From the NCBI RefSeq assembly GCF_002205895.1, contig NZ_NJDE01000007.1, positions 124,001-188,000 on the forward strand: a stretch of 64,000 bases of DNA, written 5' to 3'. Origin of the DNA: Saccharibacillus sp. O23 (lineage in GTDB: Bacteria; Bacillota; Bacilli; Paenibacillales; Paenibacillaceae). Position 1 is the first letter of the stretch. The number at the start of each line of letters is the position of its first letter. Under the pieces are notes generated by a model, which saw only the letters and a list, made by a program, of their open reading frames with translations, searched no databases and was not told where the DNA came from. This document shows, piece by piece, positions 34,289-43,517 of the stretch. Made by a program: the position numbers and the translations under genes.

Positions 34289-35704
34289 TTGTCTGTGGGC
34301 CAAAAGAAAGAGGATGAACTTCCGCTGCGCATCCTGCGATCCGGACTCGAAGTCAACAGCCTCGTGCTGCTGCGCGGAGGGCGAACCGCGCTGGAATGGT
34401 ACCGCGAACCCTACCGTAAGGGAGTGCCGCAGCTGTTGTATTCGCTCAGCAAAAGCGTGACTTCGATCGCGGTCGGCATAGCCTACGATCAAGGGCTGCT
34501 GACGCCGGACGATCCGGTGATCGGATTTTTCCCGGACAAGATGCCGCTTCTCGCCGAACGCTCCGAATATCTCCCGGAGATGAAGGTCCGTCATCTGCTG
34601 TCGATGACGGCCGGGCATGAAGGCGACATCTATCCGGCCGTCGTATCGCAGCGGGATTGGGCAGCGGCTTTTTTGGCGCAGTCGATCGAGCGGACGCCCG
34701 GCACGCATTATCGTTACAGCACGCCGTCGACTTACATGCTTTCGGCGATCGTGGAGCGCGTCTCGGGCCTGAATCTGGTTGATTTCCTCATGCCGACGCT
34801 GTTCGGACCGCTCGGGATCGCAAAGCCGGTCTGGGAGACCTGCCCGCTGGGCGTGACGGCCGGCGGCATGGGATTGAGCTTGCCTACGGAAGACGTGGCG
34901 AAATTCGGGCAGATGCTGTTGGAAGGCGGAACGTATCGAGGCCGCCGAATCGTCTCGGAAAGCTATATCCGGGCAGCGACTTCCGAACAGAGCGACAACC
35001 GTTCCGGCGTCCCGGCCGAGCGGACGGATTCGGCGCAGGGCTACGGTTATCAATTCCACTTATGCCGTTTCGGCGCGTATCGGGGAGACGGCTCGTTCGG
35101 CCAGTTGTGTCTGGTATCGCCCGGGCATGATCTGGTCGCCGCCGCCAACTGCGCTTTCCCGAGCATGGCGAAGCTGCAAACGCTGCTGAATTGGATTTTC
35201 GAGCTGGCGTGCGGGGAAGAAATCGTCGCCGGAAAAACGACTGGTGCAGACGTTCGAACCGCCGAAGCCGCCGGAATTTACGGAACCGCCGAGAACGGAA
35301 CGTTCGAGCTGCCGTTCGAGCCGAACGTCTTGTACGTAGTCGACGATAACCCGGCGGGATTGCGTTCGCTTGCTTTAAAACCGACGGCTTCCGGATTTGA
35401 TTTGACGTTCGATTACGGCGACGGAGACGAACGAAGCGGTAAGCTTCCGTTCGATTTTGCGCGTGCGCTGGAAGCGGAGAGCGTATTCGTCAAAGACCTG
35501 ATGCGGCATCGTCAAAAAGTCGTCACGTCCGTGGAACCGTCTTCGGAAGATCCGGCCGGACGGCGGCTGAAGCTGCATTATATCGAGACGCCGTATGTCG
35601 TTACGTATACGATCCGGCCCGCGGAAGAAGCGCTGCTGGTGCGTTTCGAGATCAACGTGTCGTTCGGATACAAGTCGTACGAAGCTTATGCGCGCAGAAG
35701 CTGA
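34289..35704 (+). CDS. Serine hydrolase, class C beta-lactamase/EstB family
   Basis: 471 residues. TTG start at 34289 with AAGGAGGA seven bases upstream. The catalytic SLSK motif (SxxK), a YRYST motif in the place of YxN, and the conserved LSMTAGH segment are visible in the N-terminal 300 residues. The C-terminal 170 residues form a separate beta domain (EFELPFEPNVLYVVDDNPAGLRSLALKP). Family members range from esterases to D-aminopeptidases and true beta-lactamases. Cytoplasmic by sequence (no signal peptide). Confidence 0.82.
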   Translation: MSVGQKKEDELPLRILRSGLEVNSLVLLRGGRTALEWYREPYRKGVPQLLYSLSKSVTSIAVGIAYDQGLLTPDDPVIGFFPDKMPLLAERSEYLPEMKVRHLLSMTAGHEGDIYPAVVSQRDWAAAFLAQSIERTPGTHYRYSTPSTYMLSAIVERVSGLNLVDFLMPTLFGPLGIAKPVWETCPLGVTAGGMGLSLPTEDVAKFGQMLLEGGTYRGRRIVSESYIRAATSEQSDNRSGVPAERTDSAQGYGYQFHLCRFGAYRGDGSFGQLCLVSPGHDLVAAANCAFPSMAKLQTLLNWIFELACGEEIVAGKTTGADVRTAEAAGIYGTAENGTFELPFEPNVLYVVDDNPAGLRSLALKPTASGFDLTFDYGDGDERSGKLPFDFARALEAESVFVKDLMRHRQKVVTSVEPSSEDPAGRRLKLHYIETPYVVTYTIRPAEEALLVRFEINVSFGYKSYEAYARRS

Positions 35705-35826
35705 GCGAACAAAGCCGTGCTGGCTGGTTACCGAATTTTAACCTTTATATGACAGTCGAAGTTTATATTGTTACTTCCGCGCTTCCGAAGTTTGTTATAC
35801 TGGCGGCGAACGAGGAGGTTAACACC

Positions 35827-36630
35827 ATGAACACACGACGCAGATTCTCCATATATACCGGCCTATGCGCCGCTTTGATTCTCGCTGGCGGCCTGCTCGC
35901 CGGATGCTCCGATAACGGCAAATTATCCGACGCCGGGACCCCCGCTCTTGCCGTTCCCCCGTCTTCCGTCGTTTACGAAAAGCCGCTTGCCGCGGAACCC
36001 GATACGAATAAAACGAAGATCGATCAGAAGGAAGCGGCGCAAGCCGGAACCGTCTTTCTGGATAACGGGTCGACCGGTTGGAAAGTCGATATGCGGACCA
36101 AGGGCGCTTTGGCCGCCGACAATACGCTGTACCGCACCGGAGACGGCGGCGAGACATGGACGAAGATCGCCGATTCCGCGTCGGGCAGCCTGCCTTCCGG
36201 CCTGATCGCCGCGCTGCGTTTCGTCGACGAACAGCGCGGGTGGGCCGCGACGAACACGCTTCAAGAAGGCGATTTGCGCTTGTACGCGACGCGCGACGGA
36301 GGCAAGACGTGGAGCAAGACCGCGCTTGCGATTCCGGCCGACTTCGAACGGTCTTGGTTCGAAGCCAAAGTCCCGGTCTTTTTCGAAGGAACCGATCTGG
36401 GCCTGTATATCGCGCAGACCGAATTCGCGTCCGACGGCAAAGAAGCCCGGCCGCTGCTGTTCTACGTGACGTCCGACGGCGGAGCGACTTGGTCCGATCC
36501 GCTGCGCAGCGAACAAGGCGAATACGGCGGCGTCAGTTGGAAAACGAAACGTCTGGCCGACGGAACCGGCCGCAGTTGGTCGGTGACGATCAGCGGGCGG
36601 ACTTGGACGTTCGAACGCAGCGACGGCTGA
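35827..36630 (+). CDS. Lipoprotein with BNR/YCF48-like repeats
   Basis: 267 residues; ATG at 35827 behind a GAGGAGG box. Lipobox LAGC at about residue 27. The mature part carries Asp-box repeats: RTGDGGETWTKI, ATRDGGKTWSKT, VTSDGGATWSDP, with VFLDNGSTGWKV and RFVDEQRGWAA between them, so a partial sialidase-like beta propeller. No sialidase catalytic residues can be claimed. Probably a surface binding protein. Confidence 0.75.
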   Translation: MNTRRRFSIYTGLCAALILAGGLLAGCSDNGKLSDAGTPALAVPPSSVVYEKPLAAEPDTNKTKIDQKEAAQAGTVFLDNGSTGWKVDMRTKGALAADNTLYRTGDGGETWTKIADSASGSLPSGLIAALRFVDEQRGWAATNTLQEGDLRLYATRDGGKTWSKTALAIPADFERSWFEAKVPVFFEGTDLGLYIAQTEFASDGKEARPLLFYVTSDGGATWSDPLRSEQGEYGGVSWKTKRLADGTGRSWSVTISGRTWTFERSDG

Positions 36631-36696
36631 TTCGCGCTTAATACTGAAGTCGGGCATCCGGAGCGACGACCGCGGCCCAAACGGACAAATATGCAG

Positions 36697-36724
36697 AAGA
36701 AGCCGAATCTCGGCTTCTTTTTTT
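36697..36724 (+). terminator. Intrinsic terminator after the Asp-box lipoprotein
   Basis: AAGAAGCCGA / TCGGCTTCTT stem followed by seven T. Confidence 0.8.
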
Positions 36725-36847
36725 GCGGCCGCAAAGCAAGCGGTAAACGGACTGCCCGCGCCCGGCGATTTTTCAAGGTCGCGGTCCGTAGGCTTCTTCG
36801 CTTTCCTGTGATAAACTGGAGCAAATTCAGTGACGGGAGGGCGGGAA

Positions 36848-37474
36848 ATGGAACATTTTGCGCTGTTTATGTTCATGTCGTTCTTGTTGATCCTGCTGCC
36901 CGGTCCCGATACGGGACTGGCGACGCAGAACACGATTCGTTACGGGCGGACAGGCGGCGTGCAGACCGTCATCGGAAGCGCGGGCGGCACGTTGATTCAT
37001 ACGCTGGCCGCCGTGCTCGGCTTGTCCGCGATCATCGTCAAGTCCGCGCTGCTCTTCTCGATCTTCAAGTATGCCGGAGCTTTGTATTTGATCTATCTCG
37101 GCGTCATGTCGCTATGGGCGCTGCGCAAAGCCGAGCCGGATTCGGCGGACGAGCGGACGAATCCTCGTTACGACAACCGTTCGCCGCTGCTGCAAGGCAT
37201 GTTGACGAACGTGCTGAATCCGAAGGTCGCCGTTTTTTTCCTCACGTTCCTGCCGCAGTTTCTCGCTGCCGGGGCGAAGCCGCTGGTGCCGTTTCTGCTG
37301 ATGGGCTTGACCTATACGATCATGACGGTGATCTGGATGGTGCTGTACGTCTTCCTGCTGGACCGCATCGGCGCATGGATCAAACGCCCGGCCGTACGGA
37401 ACGCCATGCAAAGCATCACCGGCATCGTGCTGCTCGGCTTCGGCGTGAAGTTGGCGCTGGAGCGGCGTCCTTGA
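36848..37474 (+). CDS. LysE/RhtB-family amino-acid exporter
   Basis: 208 residues with five or six membrane helices. The signature LLILLPGPDTGLATQNTIRYGRTGGVQT at residues 13-40 is typical of the family, as is NPKVAVFFLTFLPQF at about 125. It would export amino acids or related metabolites driven by ion gradients. ATG at 36848 after GGGAGGG. Confidence 0.88.
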   Translation: MEHFALFMFMSFLLILLPGPDTGLATQNTIRYGRTGGVQTVIGSAGGTLIHTLAAVLGLSAIIVKSALLFSIFKYAGALYLIYLGVMSLWALRKAEPDSADERTNPRYDNRSPLLQGMLTNVLNPKVAVFFLTFLPQFLAAGAKPLVPFLLMGLTYTIMTVIWMVLYVFLLDRIGAWIKRPAVRNAMQSITGIVLLGFGVKLALERRP

Positions 37475-37526
37475 GGCGTTCGCCGCTCGGCGACCCGAAT
37501 GCTTGAACCCTTATGCGTAGGAGGGC

Positions 37527-37562
37527 AAAAAAGGTACGGGAGAACGCTCCCGTACCTTTTTG
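37527..37562 (+). terminator. Bidirectional intrinsic terminator
   Basis: Perfect stem AAAGGTACGGGAG / CTCCCGTACCTTT with AACG loop and A and T runs on either side, between converging lysE-like and deacetylase genes. Confidence 0.88.
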
Positions 37563-37609
37563 CCGCGCGTGCATTTATTCGGATCATGCCCGGATCTGCG
37601 CCGTTCTAT

Positions 37610-38434
37610 TCAAATATCCAGCCGTTTCGTCTCGCCGCCTTCGATTTCGACCGCTCGGCCGTCAACCGCGATCCATACGGAAAGAGCGGACGGATTGCGA
37701 ACCATCGTCCCGTTGACGGAGAATTCCAACCTTTTGCGCGCATCCAGATAATCGATGATCTCGATATTCGTCGCGTACCAGATATCGTCGCGGCCGCTCA
37801 TCTTGGCGCAGAAGTCTTCGATCTCCTGCCAATTGTCGTCGTTGTCGAACTCGTAGCTGTGTCCCCAGACGTACAGCAGCGACAAGTCGATATAATGCGC
37901 GGGCGGATCGAGTTCGAGGAACTTGTCTCCATGCTCGCGCATCTGCTTGTGATGGCAGGTCGGATGCCAAGTCAGCGGACGCTGCGGCACGGCGAATTCG
38001 CCGGTCGAACGAACGGTGCGGCAGTAGCGGATCCCGAGCGTGCCCAGCGTCTCCGCCACGGTATCGTCGTACGTGCCGAACGGATACGACATGCCACGTA
38101 CCGGATAACCGGCCGATCGTTCCAGCGCGCGGCGGTCGTCGATGACTTCCGTGATCAACCGCTCGCGCGGCACGCGCTCCAGAAACGGATGATGGACGGT
38201 ATGCGCCGAGATCTCGTGCCCCGCGTACAGCGAAGACACTTCGCTTTCCTCCACGTACCCGCCGTTATCCGTGCCGAACTTGCCGGAGTTGAGGTGGAAC
38301 GTCGCTTTGAGTCCGTAACGGTTGAAGAGTTCGACGAGCCTGCGGTCCTGATGGCGTCCGTCGTCGTAGCTGAAAGTCAGCGCTTTGTAACGTCCTCCGG
38401 GAAAAAGGTTCAAAGAAACATTCGGGCTGTTCAT
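37610..38434 (-). CDS. Polysaccharide deacetylase-family protein
   Basis: 274 residues from the ATG at 38434 (AAGGAGGAGAATC upstream). NodB-like motifs are visible: ALTFSYDDGRHQD (TFDDG-like motif 1 with the second Asp), HEISAHTVHHPFL (H-S/A-x-x-H zinc motif 2), and GMSYPFGTYDD (motif 3). It has no signal peptide, unlike wall-acting homologues, so the substrate may be a cytoplasmic or small oligosaccharide. The last 40 residues are a Glu-rich tail. Confidence 0.85.
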   Translation of the reverse strand: MNSPNVSLNLFPGGRYKALTFSYDDGRHQDRRLVELFNRYGLKATFHLNSGKFGTDNGGYVEESEVSSLYAGHEISAHTVHHPFLERVPRERLITEVIDDRRALERSAGYPVRGMSYPFGTYDDTVAETLGTLGIRYCRTVRSTGEFAVPQRPLTWHPTCHHKQMREHGDKFLELDPPAHYIDLSLLYVWGHSYEFDNDDNWQEIEDFCAKMSGRDDIWYATNIEIIDYLDARKRLEFSVNGTMVRNPSALSVWIAVDGRAVEIEGGETKRLDI

Positions 38435-38654
38435 GATTCTCCTCCTTATGTATCGGTGTACCCCGATAAGAATACGCTTACAGAAGCGGCGGGTCAATGC
38501 GGGCAAAGCGATGCGCGCGGTATTTTTTTCGCAAAAAACGCGGTCGCATCTCGCAAACGCCCGTTCCGCGGGTACAATAACGGTAAGAAGACGGCGAGAC
38601 GGCTTCAAGCGCCGGATCTATCAACCTTACGCACCGGAAATGGAGGGTTCGTCC

Positions 38655-39239
38655 ATGTGGAGATTGTTCTTCGGCCCCAAGGAAAAAAAACGACCTAAAC
38701 GCCACGTGCCGACCAAAGAAGAGCAGGAAGAAATGTGGTACCGGTACTTCTACGAGACGCATCCCCGGCTCGAATTGAAAGAATGGGCGCGCAGGCTGCA
38801 CATCTTCCGCTTCTGCCGGGCGAATCCGGAACAGACGGGCGACCGCGACCGTCTGATGGCGGCGTTCCGCATCGCGACCCGGGAAGAACTGGAATCGACG
38901 TGCGAGAAACTCGGAATCAAGCTGGAGAAAATGCCGGAGACGGACGCGGCGAGCGCGGCCGCCGACCGGTTCCGCATTCAGCCTTACAACGATCTTCGTC
39001 AGCCGGCCCATCTCAAGCTGTTCGGTCTGCCCGCGCATGTCTGGGTGCGTTCGACGAAGCTGATCGTCACGATCTCCGACGCGGACAAACCGTTCGACGT
39101 GACGCCGCGCACGATCAAGGCGGTGGAGGGCGTCGAAGCGAAGCTCGGAGATCTGGGGCTGTCCTCGCAGATCGTCGACCCGCCGCTGAACGACAAACAT
39201 TGTTTCTGCCCGAAGTTCTACCCGGAGTATTTCGAATGA
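38655..39239 (+). CDS. Hypothetical protein, first tandem paralogue
   Basis: 194 residues; start behind TGGAGGG. It shares its whole layout with the next gene: YRYFYETHPRLELKEWARRL against RYLHERHSPEELREWAHTL, a GDRDRLMAAF block, a VWVRSTKLIVTISDADKPFDV strand region, and the end DPPLNDKHCFCPKFYPEYFE. The clustered Cys near the end could bind a metal. No family known to me. Translationally coupled to the second copy. Confidence 0.6.
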   Translation: MWRLFFGPKEKKRPKRHVPTKEEQEEMWYRYFYETHPRLELKEWARRLHIFRFCRANPEQTGDRDRLMAAFRIATREELESTCEKLGIKLEKMPETDAASAAADRFRIQPYNDLRQPAHLKLFGLPAHVWVRSTKLIVTISDADKPFDVTPRTIKAVEGVEAKLGDLGLSSQIVDPPLNDKHCFCPKFYPEYFE

Positions 39240-39799
39240 GCGGCAGCAAGAAGAAACCGCTGCATCTGCTGGGCGATTTTCAGGTCGGTCCGGAAGAACG
39301 CTGGCGGCGTTATCTGCATGAACGCCATTCCCCGGAAGAACTCCGGGAATGGGCGCATACGCTGCGGTACTTGCGCTACCGACGCGCGACCGGCGGACAT
39401 GCGGGAGACGGGGACCGGCTGCTTGCGGCGGTGGCGGTCGGCAGCCGGAGCGAGTTGGAATCGGTCTGCGGTCTGCTGGGCATCGAATTGCAGCCGATTC
39501 GGGAAGGCGAACCGGATTGGCCCAGACAGGTTCGGTCGCTGGATTACCCGGATGTTCTTCAGCCGGGAAACGCGAAAATCGGCGGAGTGGAGGCTTTTGC
39601 ATGGATCTATAGCGACCGTCTGGAGATCGGCGTCTCCGATCCGGACAATCCGTACGAAGTGAGCGCTTCGACCGTCGAGGCCGCGGCCGAGCACTTGGAG
39701 CCGCTGCTCGCGCCGCTGCAAGAACGGCTGATCGATCCGCCGAACGACAACCGCAATTGCATATGTCCGAAGTATTATCCGGAGTTGTTCGAGGACTGA
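39236..39799 (+). CDS. Hypothetical protein, second tandem paralogue
   Basis: 187 residues. The ATG overlaps the stop of the first copy (ATGA). It ends in DPPNDNRNCICPKYYPELFED, the same C-terminal signature as the upstream protein. The N-terminal MSGSKKKPLHLLGDFQ differs, and sequence identity is moderate, so the duplication is old. Confidence 0.6.
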   Translation: MSGSKKKPLHLLGDFQVGPEERWRRYLHERHSPEELREWAHTLRYLRYRRATGGHAGDGDRLLAAVAVGSRSELESVCGLLGIELQPIREGEPDWPRQVRSLDYPDVLQPGNAKIGGVEAFAWIYSDRLEIGVSDPDNPYEVSASTVEAAAEHLEPLLAPLQERLIDPPNDNRNCICPKYYPELFED

Positions 39800-39912
39800 A
39801 CGACGAAGGCGCGGCCGAGAAACTCTTTTGCAACTTCCCCCGACGTGTTAGAATACAGCAGTTGTCCGACGCAGAAACCAAGCACTACAAGCATTAGGGG
39901 GAAAAAGAAAGC

Positions 39913-40785
39913 ATGACTCTTGCACCGCGCATTTACGCCACGATTCAGCATTTGTTTATGAAAGGCATCATCGAAACGGTCGAGCTTCGCGAGAAGCCCG
40001 AGTCCGAAGAAGAAAGCAAACGTACCTACGTGCTTACGGCGGACGGGAAACCGAAATATTCGCTGCGCATGGACGTGCCCGAAAATATCGCGATGGCCGA
40101 ACAGCTCCACAAAGCCTATCCCGACAGCCCGCTGCTGCCGAAAGTGCTCTACGCCGATCCGGTCAAAGGGTATCTGGTCCAACCTTACGTCGAAGGAACG
40201 ACCGGTCGGGACGCGGAAAGCCGCGGACTCAAAAAAGTCTGGCTGACCGCGCTGGTCGCCGATCTGCTTAACGGCTGCGAGACGGACGAAGCGGGCGGCC
40301 AATGGGGCCATCTGACCGAACCGTGCTCGTCGTGGAGCGAATTCAACGAACGCGAGCTGTCCAAAGCCCGCGAGAACCTGAACGGCCTGCAGCCGGCGGA
40401 AGATTGCGAGCGGGTCGCGCTGCTGCTGGAGCCGCTGGCGGAAACGGGAAGCAAATACCTGCTGCACGGCAATGCGGACGCGCATCACTTCGTATTCCGC
40501 GGCAAAGAACTGGTCGGCGTGCTGGAGCCTAAGCCGGTCGCGGGACCGGTGCTCTACGATCTGGTGCAGGCGTTCTGTTCGACGCCGGACGATCTGGCGC
40601 TGGAGACGTTGTTCGACGCGTATTCGCGCCTCGACGCGAAAAGCGGCGATCAGGAACGCTTGGTGCAGGAAACGCTGCTGCGCCTCTACTGCCGGATGGG
40701 CGAGCGCGCCGCGGAATCGTCGAGCGAGCTGGACGAATATCTGGCGGCTTGGCAGTTCTGGCGGCTGCTGCTGCCGGAAGCTTGA
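39913..40785 (+). CDS. Degenerate aminoglycoside-phosphotransferase-fold protein
   Basis: 290 residues. The C-terminal part follows the APH pattern: LLHGNADAHHFVF where active enzymes have HGDxHxxN, and GVLEPKPVAGPVLYDLVQAF where they have a DPKP-type magnesium motif. The catalytic Asp is Asn here, so the protein is probably not a kinase. The N-terminal lobe has KYSLRMDV and LVQPYVEG in the places of the nucleotide-binding strands. AGGGGGAAAAAG box. It may bind a ligand or nucleotide without phosphorylation. Confidence 0.6.
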   Translation: MTLAPRIYATIQHLFMKGIIETVELREKPESEEESKRTYVLTADGKPKYSLRMDVPENIAMAEQLHKAYPDSPLLPKVLYADPVKGYLVQPYVEGTTGRDAESRGLKKVWLTALVADLLNGCETDEAGGQWGHLTEPCSSWSEFNERELSKARENLNGLQPAEDCERVALLLEPLAETGSKYLLHGNADAHHFVFRGKELVGVLEPKPVAGPVLYDLVQAFCSTPDDLALETLFDAYSRLDAKSGDQERLVQETLLRLYCRMGERAAESSSELDEYLAAWQFWRLLLPEA

Positions 40786-40897
40786 ACAAGGTCGCGTAAC
40801 GGATCGGGAAGCGCGAAACGAAGCGACGAGTCCAAGCCGATCAAAGCACGGAATCTAGGCATGGAATGCAGGAATCGAACGAAAATCGGAAGATCGG

Positions 40898-40929
40898 AAA
40901 AAGCGGGCCGCCATGCGGCTCGCTTTTTT
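40898..40929 (+). terminator. Intrinsic terminator after the APH-fold gene
   Basis: AAGCG-GCCGC / GCGGC-CGCTT stem with a CAT loop, then T run. Confidence 0.8.
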
Positions 40930-40934
40930 TGTTA

Positions 40935-40963
40935 TTGACAGAAAAAAAGTTCCTCGCTATTAT
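40935..40963 (+). promoter_or_regulatory. Strong SigA promoter of the DUF2087-MFS cluster
   Basis: Perfect TTGACA at 40935-40940, 17-base spacer, TATTAT at 40958-40963. It is followed directly by a 32-bp palindrome. Confidence 0.8.
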
Positions 40964-40967
40964 CTAT

Positions 40968-40999
40968 TTTAACAAATATCTAATTAGATAAATGTTAAA
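40968..40999. promoter_or_regulatory. 32-bp palindromic operator candidate
   Basis: TTTAACA-AA-TATCTAA followed by its mirror half; only two base pairs in each arm (the central AA/AA) do not pair. It begins 5 bases after the -10 box, so a bound protein would block transcription. The ArsR-type protein encoded at the end of the cluster is the natural candidate. Confidence 0.6.
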
Positions 41000-41022
41000 T
41001 TTAATTAGAGGAGTCGAGATTC

Positions 41023-41391
41023 ATGACGAATACGAGAGAACGGCAGCCGGATACCGATCGGGAGACGAAGCCGCAAGCGAGCGGGTTGAATCCCGAGGAA
41101 TGCCGATTAAGAGATTCGGTCGTGCGGAATTTTACGGATCGGGAAGGACGGCTCAAGAGCCTGCCGACGCAGCTGAAGAAAAAGTTGATCGTGCTGGAGC
41201 ATCTGGTCGACGGCTTGGACCCGGAACGCGCTTACGAAGAGAGCGAGATCAACGCGTATATTCGGCTGTACCACGAGGATTACGCGACGATCCGCCGGGA
41301 ATTCATCGTGCAGGGCTTTATGTCGCGCGACCGCGAGATTTACCGAAGAAATCCTCGCTCGGCAGCTCGCCGCTGGGAAGAATTGAGTTAA
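41023..41391 (+). CDS. DUF2087-family protein
   Basis: 122 residues. RNFTDREGRLKSLPTQLKKKLIVLEHLVDGL and INAYIRLYHEDYATIRREFIVQGFMSRDREIYRRN are the two conserved blocks of DUF2087. The N-terminal 25 residues are polar and free of structure. A homologous domain, fused to an ArsR head, is encoded 2 kb downstream. GAGGAG box. Role unknown; probably DNA- or protein-binding. Confidence 0.85.
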   Translation: MTNTRERQPDTDRETKPQASGLNPEECRLRDSVVRNFTDREGRLKSLPTQLKKKLIVLEHLVDGLDPERAYEESEINAYIRLYHEDYATIRREFIVQGFMSRDREIYRRNPRSAARRWEELS

Positions 41392-41422
41392 GCGGACCAC
41401 GGGCTTTGCGGAGGGAGATATC

Positions 41423-42790
41423 ATGAACGAATTGTCGAGATTGTGGAAAAAAGAACCGTCTTATCGCAAACTGGCCGCCGCCAACTTCGTCAGCGGGATC
41501 GGCGATTGGTTCAGCAGCGTGGCGATCTTGAGCCTGCTGCTTCAGCTTACCGGATCGGGCATGGCGGTCGGCCTGACGCTGGCGGCGAGAACGCTGCCGT
41601 TCCTGATCATGGGACCGGTCGGCGGATGGCTCGCCGACCGCGGGAACAAGAAGACCCTCCTCGTGGTCTCGGATTTCTCGCGCATCGCGCTGGCGTCGTC
41701 CCTGCTGCTGGCGGACTCGCCGGACCGGATCTGGATCGCCTATGCCGCGACGATCGGCTTGGTAGCCTTCTCGGCGCTGTCGCTGCCGGCGAGGCAATCG
41801 CTGATCCCGCGCATCGTAAGCGCGGAGAACCTGCCCGCGGCCAACGCGTTCGACCAGACGCTCGGCGGCATGAACATGATGCTCGGCGCGACGCTCGGCG
41901 GAGCGGCCAGCGCGGCCTTCGGGCCGCAGGGTTCGTTTCTTCTGAACGCGGCGACGTTCCTGATCTCGGGACTGCTGGTGTGGACGATGCCTTACGCGCA
42001 TCGGAAGAGCGAAGCGAATCCGGTTGGGCCGGCGGAAGCAGCCGGCAGTACCAGATCGGAAGAGCTTCGGCCGGAAGCGGCGATCGAACCGGCCGCCGAA
42101 CGGGCCGGGGCGGCGCAGGCTTCGGCCAAGCGCCGCGAATCGGCGCAAGCGAGCCGCGAAGCCGCGGCTTTCTGGAAGACGTTTCGCGGCTCCGCGCTGA
42201 TGAAAGTGGTCGCGATCCAGTCGATCGCTTGGGCGATCGGCGGCGGAGCGATCAACGTATTGATCAGCGTCTACGGGTATCAGGTATTCGGAGCGGGCGA
42301 CCGGGGCGTCGGGGTGCTGTACGGCTCGCTCGGTCTGGGCTTTATCCTCGGCGGCTTGCTGGCGCCGAGCTTCAAGCGTTGGCCCGTGCAAGCCGTCGTC
42401 GCGGGCGCGGCGATCGAAGGATCGGCGCATGTGCTGGTCAGCGCCGCGCCGAATCTGGCGCTGGGCGCGGTCTTCATTCTGCTGGCGACGCTGGGCGGCG
42501 GAATCGGCAACGCCGCGTTGGTGACGCTCGTGATGCGGGCGGTGCCGGAAGCGGTACACGGGCGGGCGTTCGCGCTGAACGAGACGTTGGCCAACGTCAC
42601 GATGGGCGTATCCATGCTCGCGGCAGGCGTTCTGCTGGATCTCCTGCCCGCGCGGACGATCGGGCTCGGAGCCGGCCTGCTGATCGTCGTTTCCTGCGTC
42701 CCGGCTCTGACGCTGCTTCCGCTGCGCCGGCAGTTGAACGGCACGGTCGCCGGACCGAAGCCGCGGCGGCCGTCCTCGATAGAAGGCTGA
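41423..42790 (+). CDS. MFS transporter (exporter type)
   Basis: 455 residues, twelve predicted helices. The N-terminal AAANFVSGIGDWFSSVAILSLLLQLTGSGMAVGLTLAARTLPF and GPVGGWLADRGNKKTLLVVSDFSR with the motif-A sequence GWLADRGNKK fits the EntS/MFS_3 exporter branch. A long Ala/Glu-rich loop at about residues 195-245 separates the halves. Substrate unknown. GGAGGGAG box, 31 bases after the DUF2087 gene. Confidence 0.85.
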   Translation: MNELSRLWKKEPSYRKLAAANFVSGIGDWFSSVAILSLLLQLTGSGMAVGLTLAARTLPFLIMGPVGGWLADRGNKKTLLVVSDFSRIALASSLLLADSPDRIWIAYAATIGLVAFSALSLPARQSLIPRIVSAENLPAANAFDQTLGGMNMMLGATLGGAASAAFGPQGSFLLNAATFLISGLLVWTMPYAHRKSEANPVGPAEAAGSTRSEELRPEAAIEPAAERAGAAQASAKRRESAQASREAAAFWKTFRGSALMKVVAIQSIAWAIGGGAINVLISVYGYQVFGAGDRGVGVLYGSLGLGFILGGLLAPSFKRWPVQAVVAGAAIEGSAHVLVSAAPNLALGAVFILLATLGGGIGNAALVTLVMRAVPEAVHGRAFALNETLANVTMGVSMLAAGVLLDLLPARTIGLGAGLLIVVSCVPALTLLPLRRQLNGTVAGPKPRRPSSIEG

Positions 42791-42815
42791 CTTGAACGAA
42801 AAAAGGAGGAGAATC

Positions 42816-43424
42816 ATGAGCGCGACCGTCTGGTTAGTGCGTCACGGATACAAAGAAAAATGGTTCGGCGACGTTCCGCTGACTTCGGAAGGGGTGCGGC
42901 AGGCCCGGGCGACGGCCCGGTTCTTGAGCGGCCGTCCGGTCGCCGCGATCGTCTCCAGTCCGCTGCGCCGGACCGTCGAAACGGCCGAATGCCTCGCGGA
43001 GCGGATCGGCATCCCCGTACAGCAAGATGCCCGTCTGCGGGAGCGCGCCAACTGGGGCGATATTCCGGGCCAGTCCTTCGAAGCGTTTATCGAGGTCTGG
43101 GAGCGCTGCACGCTCGATGCCGATTACGAACCGCCGGGAGGCGGGGATTCTGTCCGCCGCGCGGCATCGAGGCTGCAGGCGGCTCTAAGCGATTGGACGT
43201 CGCGTTTCGAGCCCGGCGACGAACTCGTTTTTGTGACGCACGGAGGCTTGATCACCGATTTTCTGGTCTGCGCGTTCGAGGAAAAGGACTTGAATCTTGC
43301 GCATCCCGATTTTGTCGCGATGCAGAGCCGCCTGATTCCCGAATGTTCCGTTACGGAGCTGACCGTTCGAGACGACGGAACCTGTCGCTTGGGACGATTC
43401 GCGGATATTCGGCATTTGGAGTAA
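42816..43424 (+). CDS. Histidine phosphatase-family protein
   Basis: 202 residues. RHG motif in WLVRHGYKEKW (His9 would be phosphorylated), the second catalytic region VFVTHGGLITDF, and the conserved AAIVSSPLRRTVETAE stretch. Members dephosphorylate sugar phosphates, nucleotides or proteins. AAAGGAGGAG box, 25 bases after the MFS gene, so co-transcribed. Confidence 0.88.
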   Translation: MSATVWLVRHGYKEKWFGDVPLTSEGVRQARATARFLSGRPVAAIVSSPLRRTVETAECLAERIGIPVQQDARLRERANWGDIPGQSFEAFIEVWERCTLDADYEPPGGGDSVRRAASRLQAALSDWTSRFEPGDELVFVTHGGLITDFLVCAFEEKDLNLAHPDFVAMQSRLIPECSVTELTVRDDGTCRLGRFADIRHLE

Positions 43425-43517
43425 AATAAAAGTCGCGAGTTTCGCCGGCTGTAGGTCCGAAGAAGATCGGCTGTCTCCGCGAAACGAAGAAACGAACCCG
43501 AGAGGAGCGCGGTTGGC

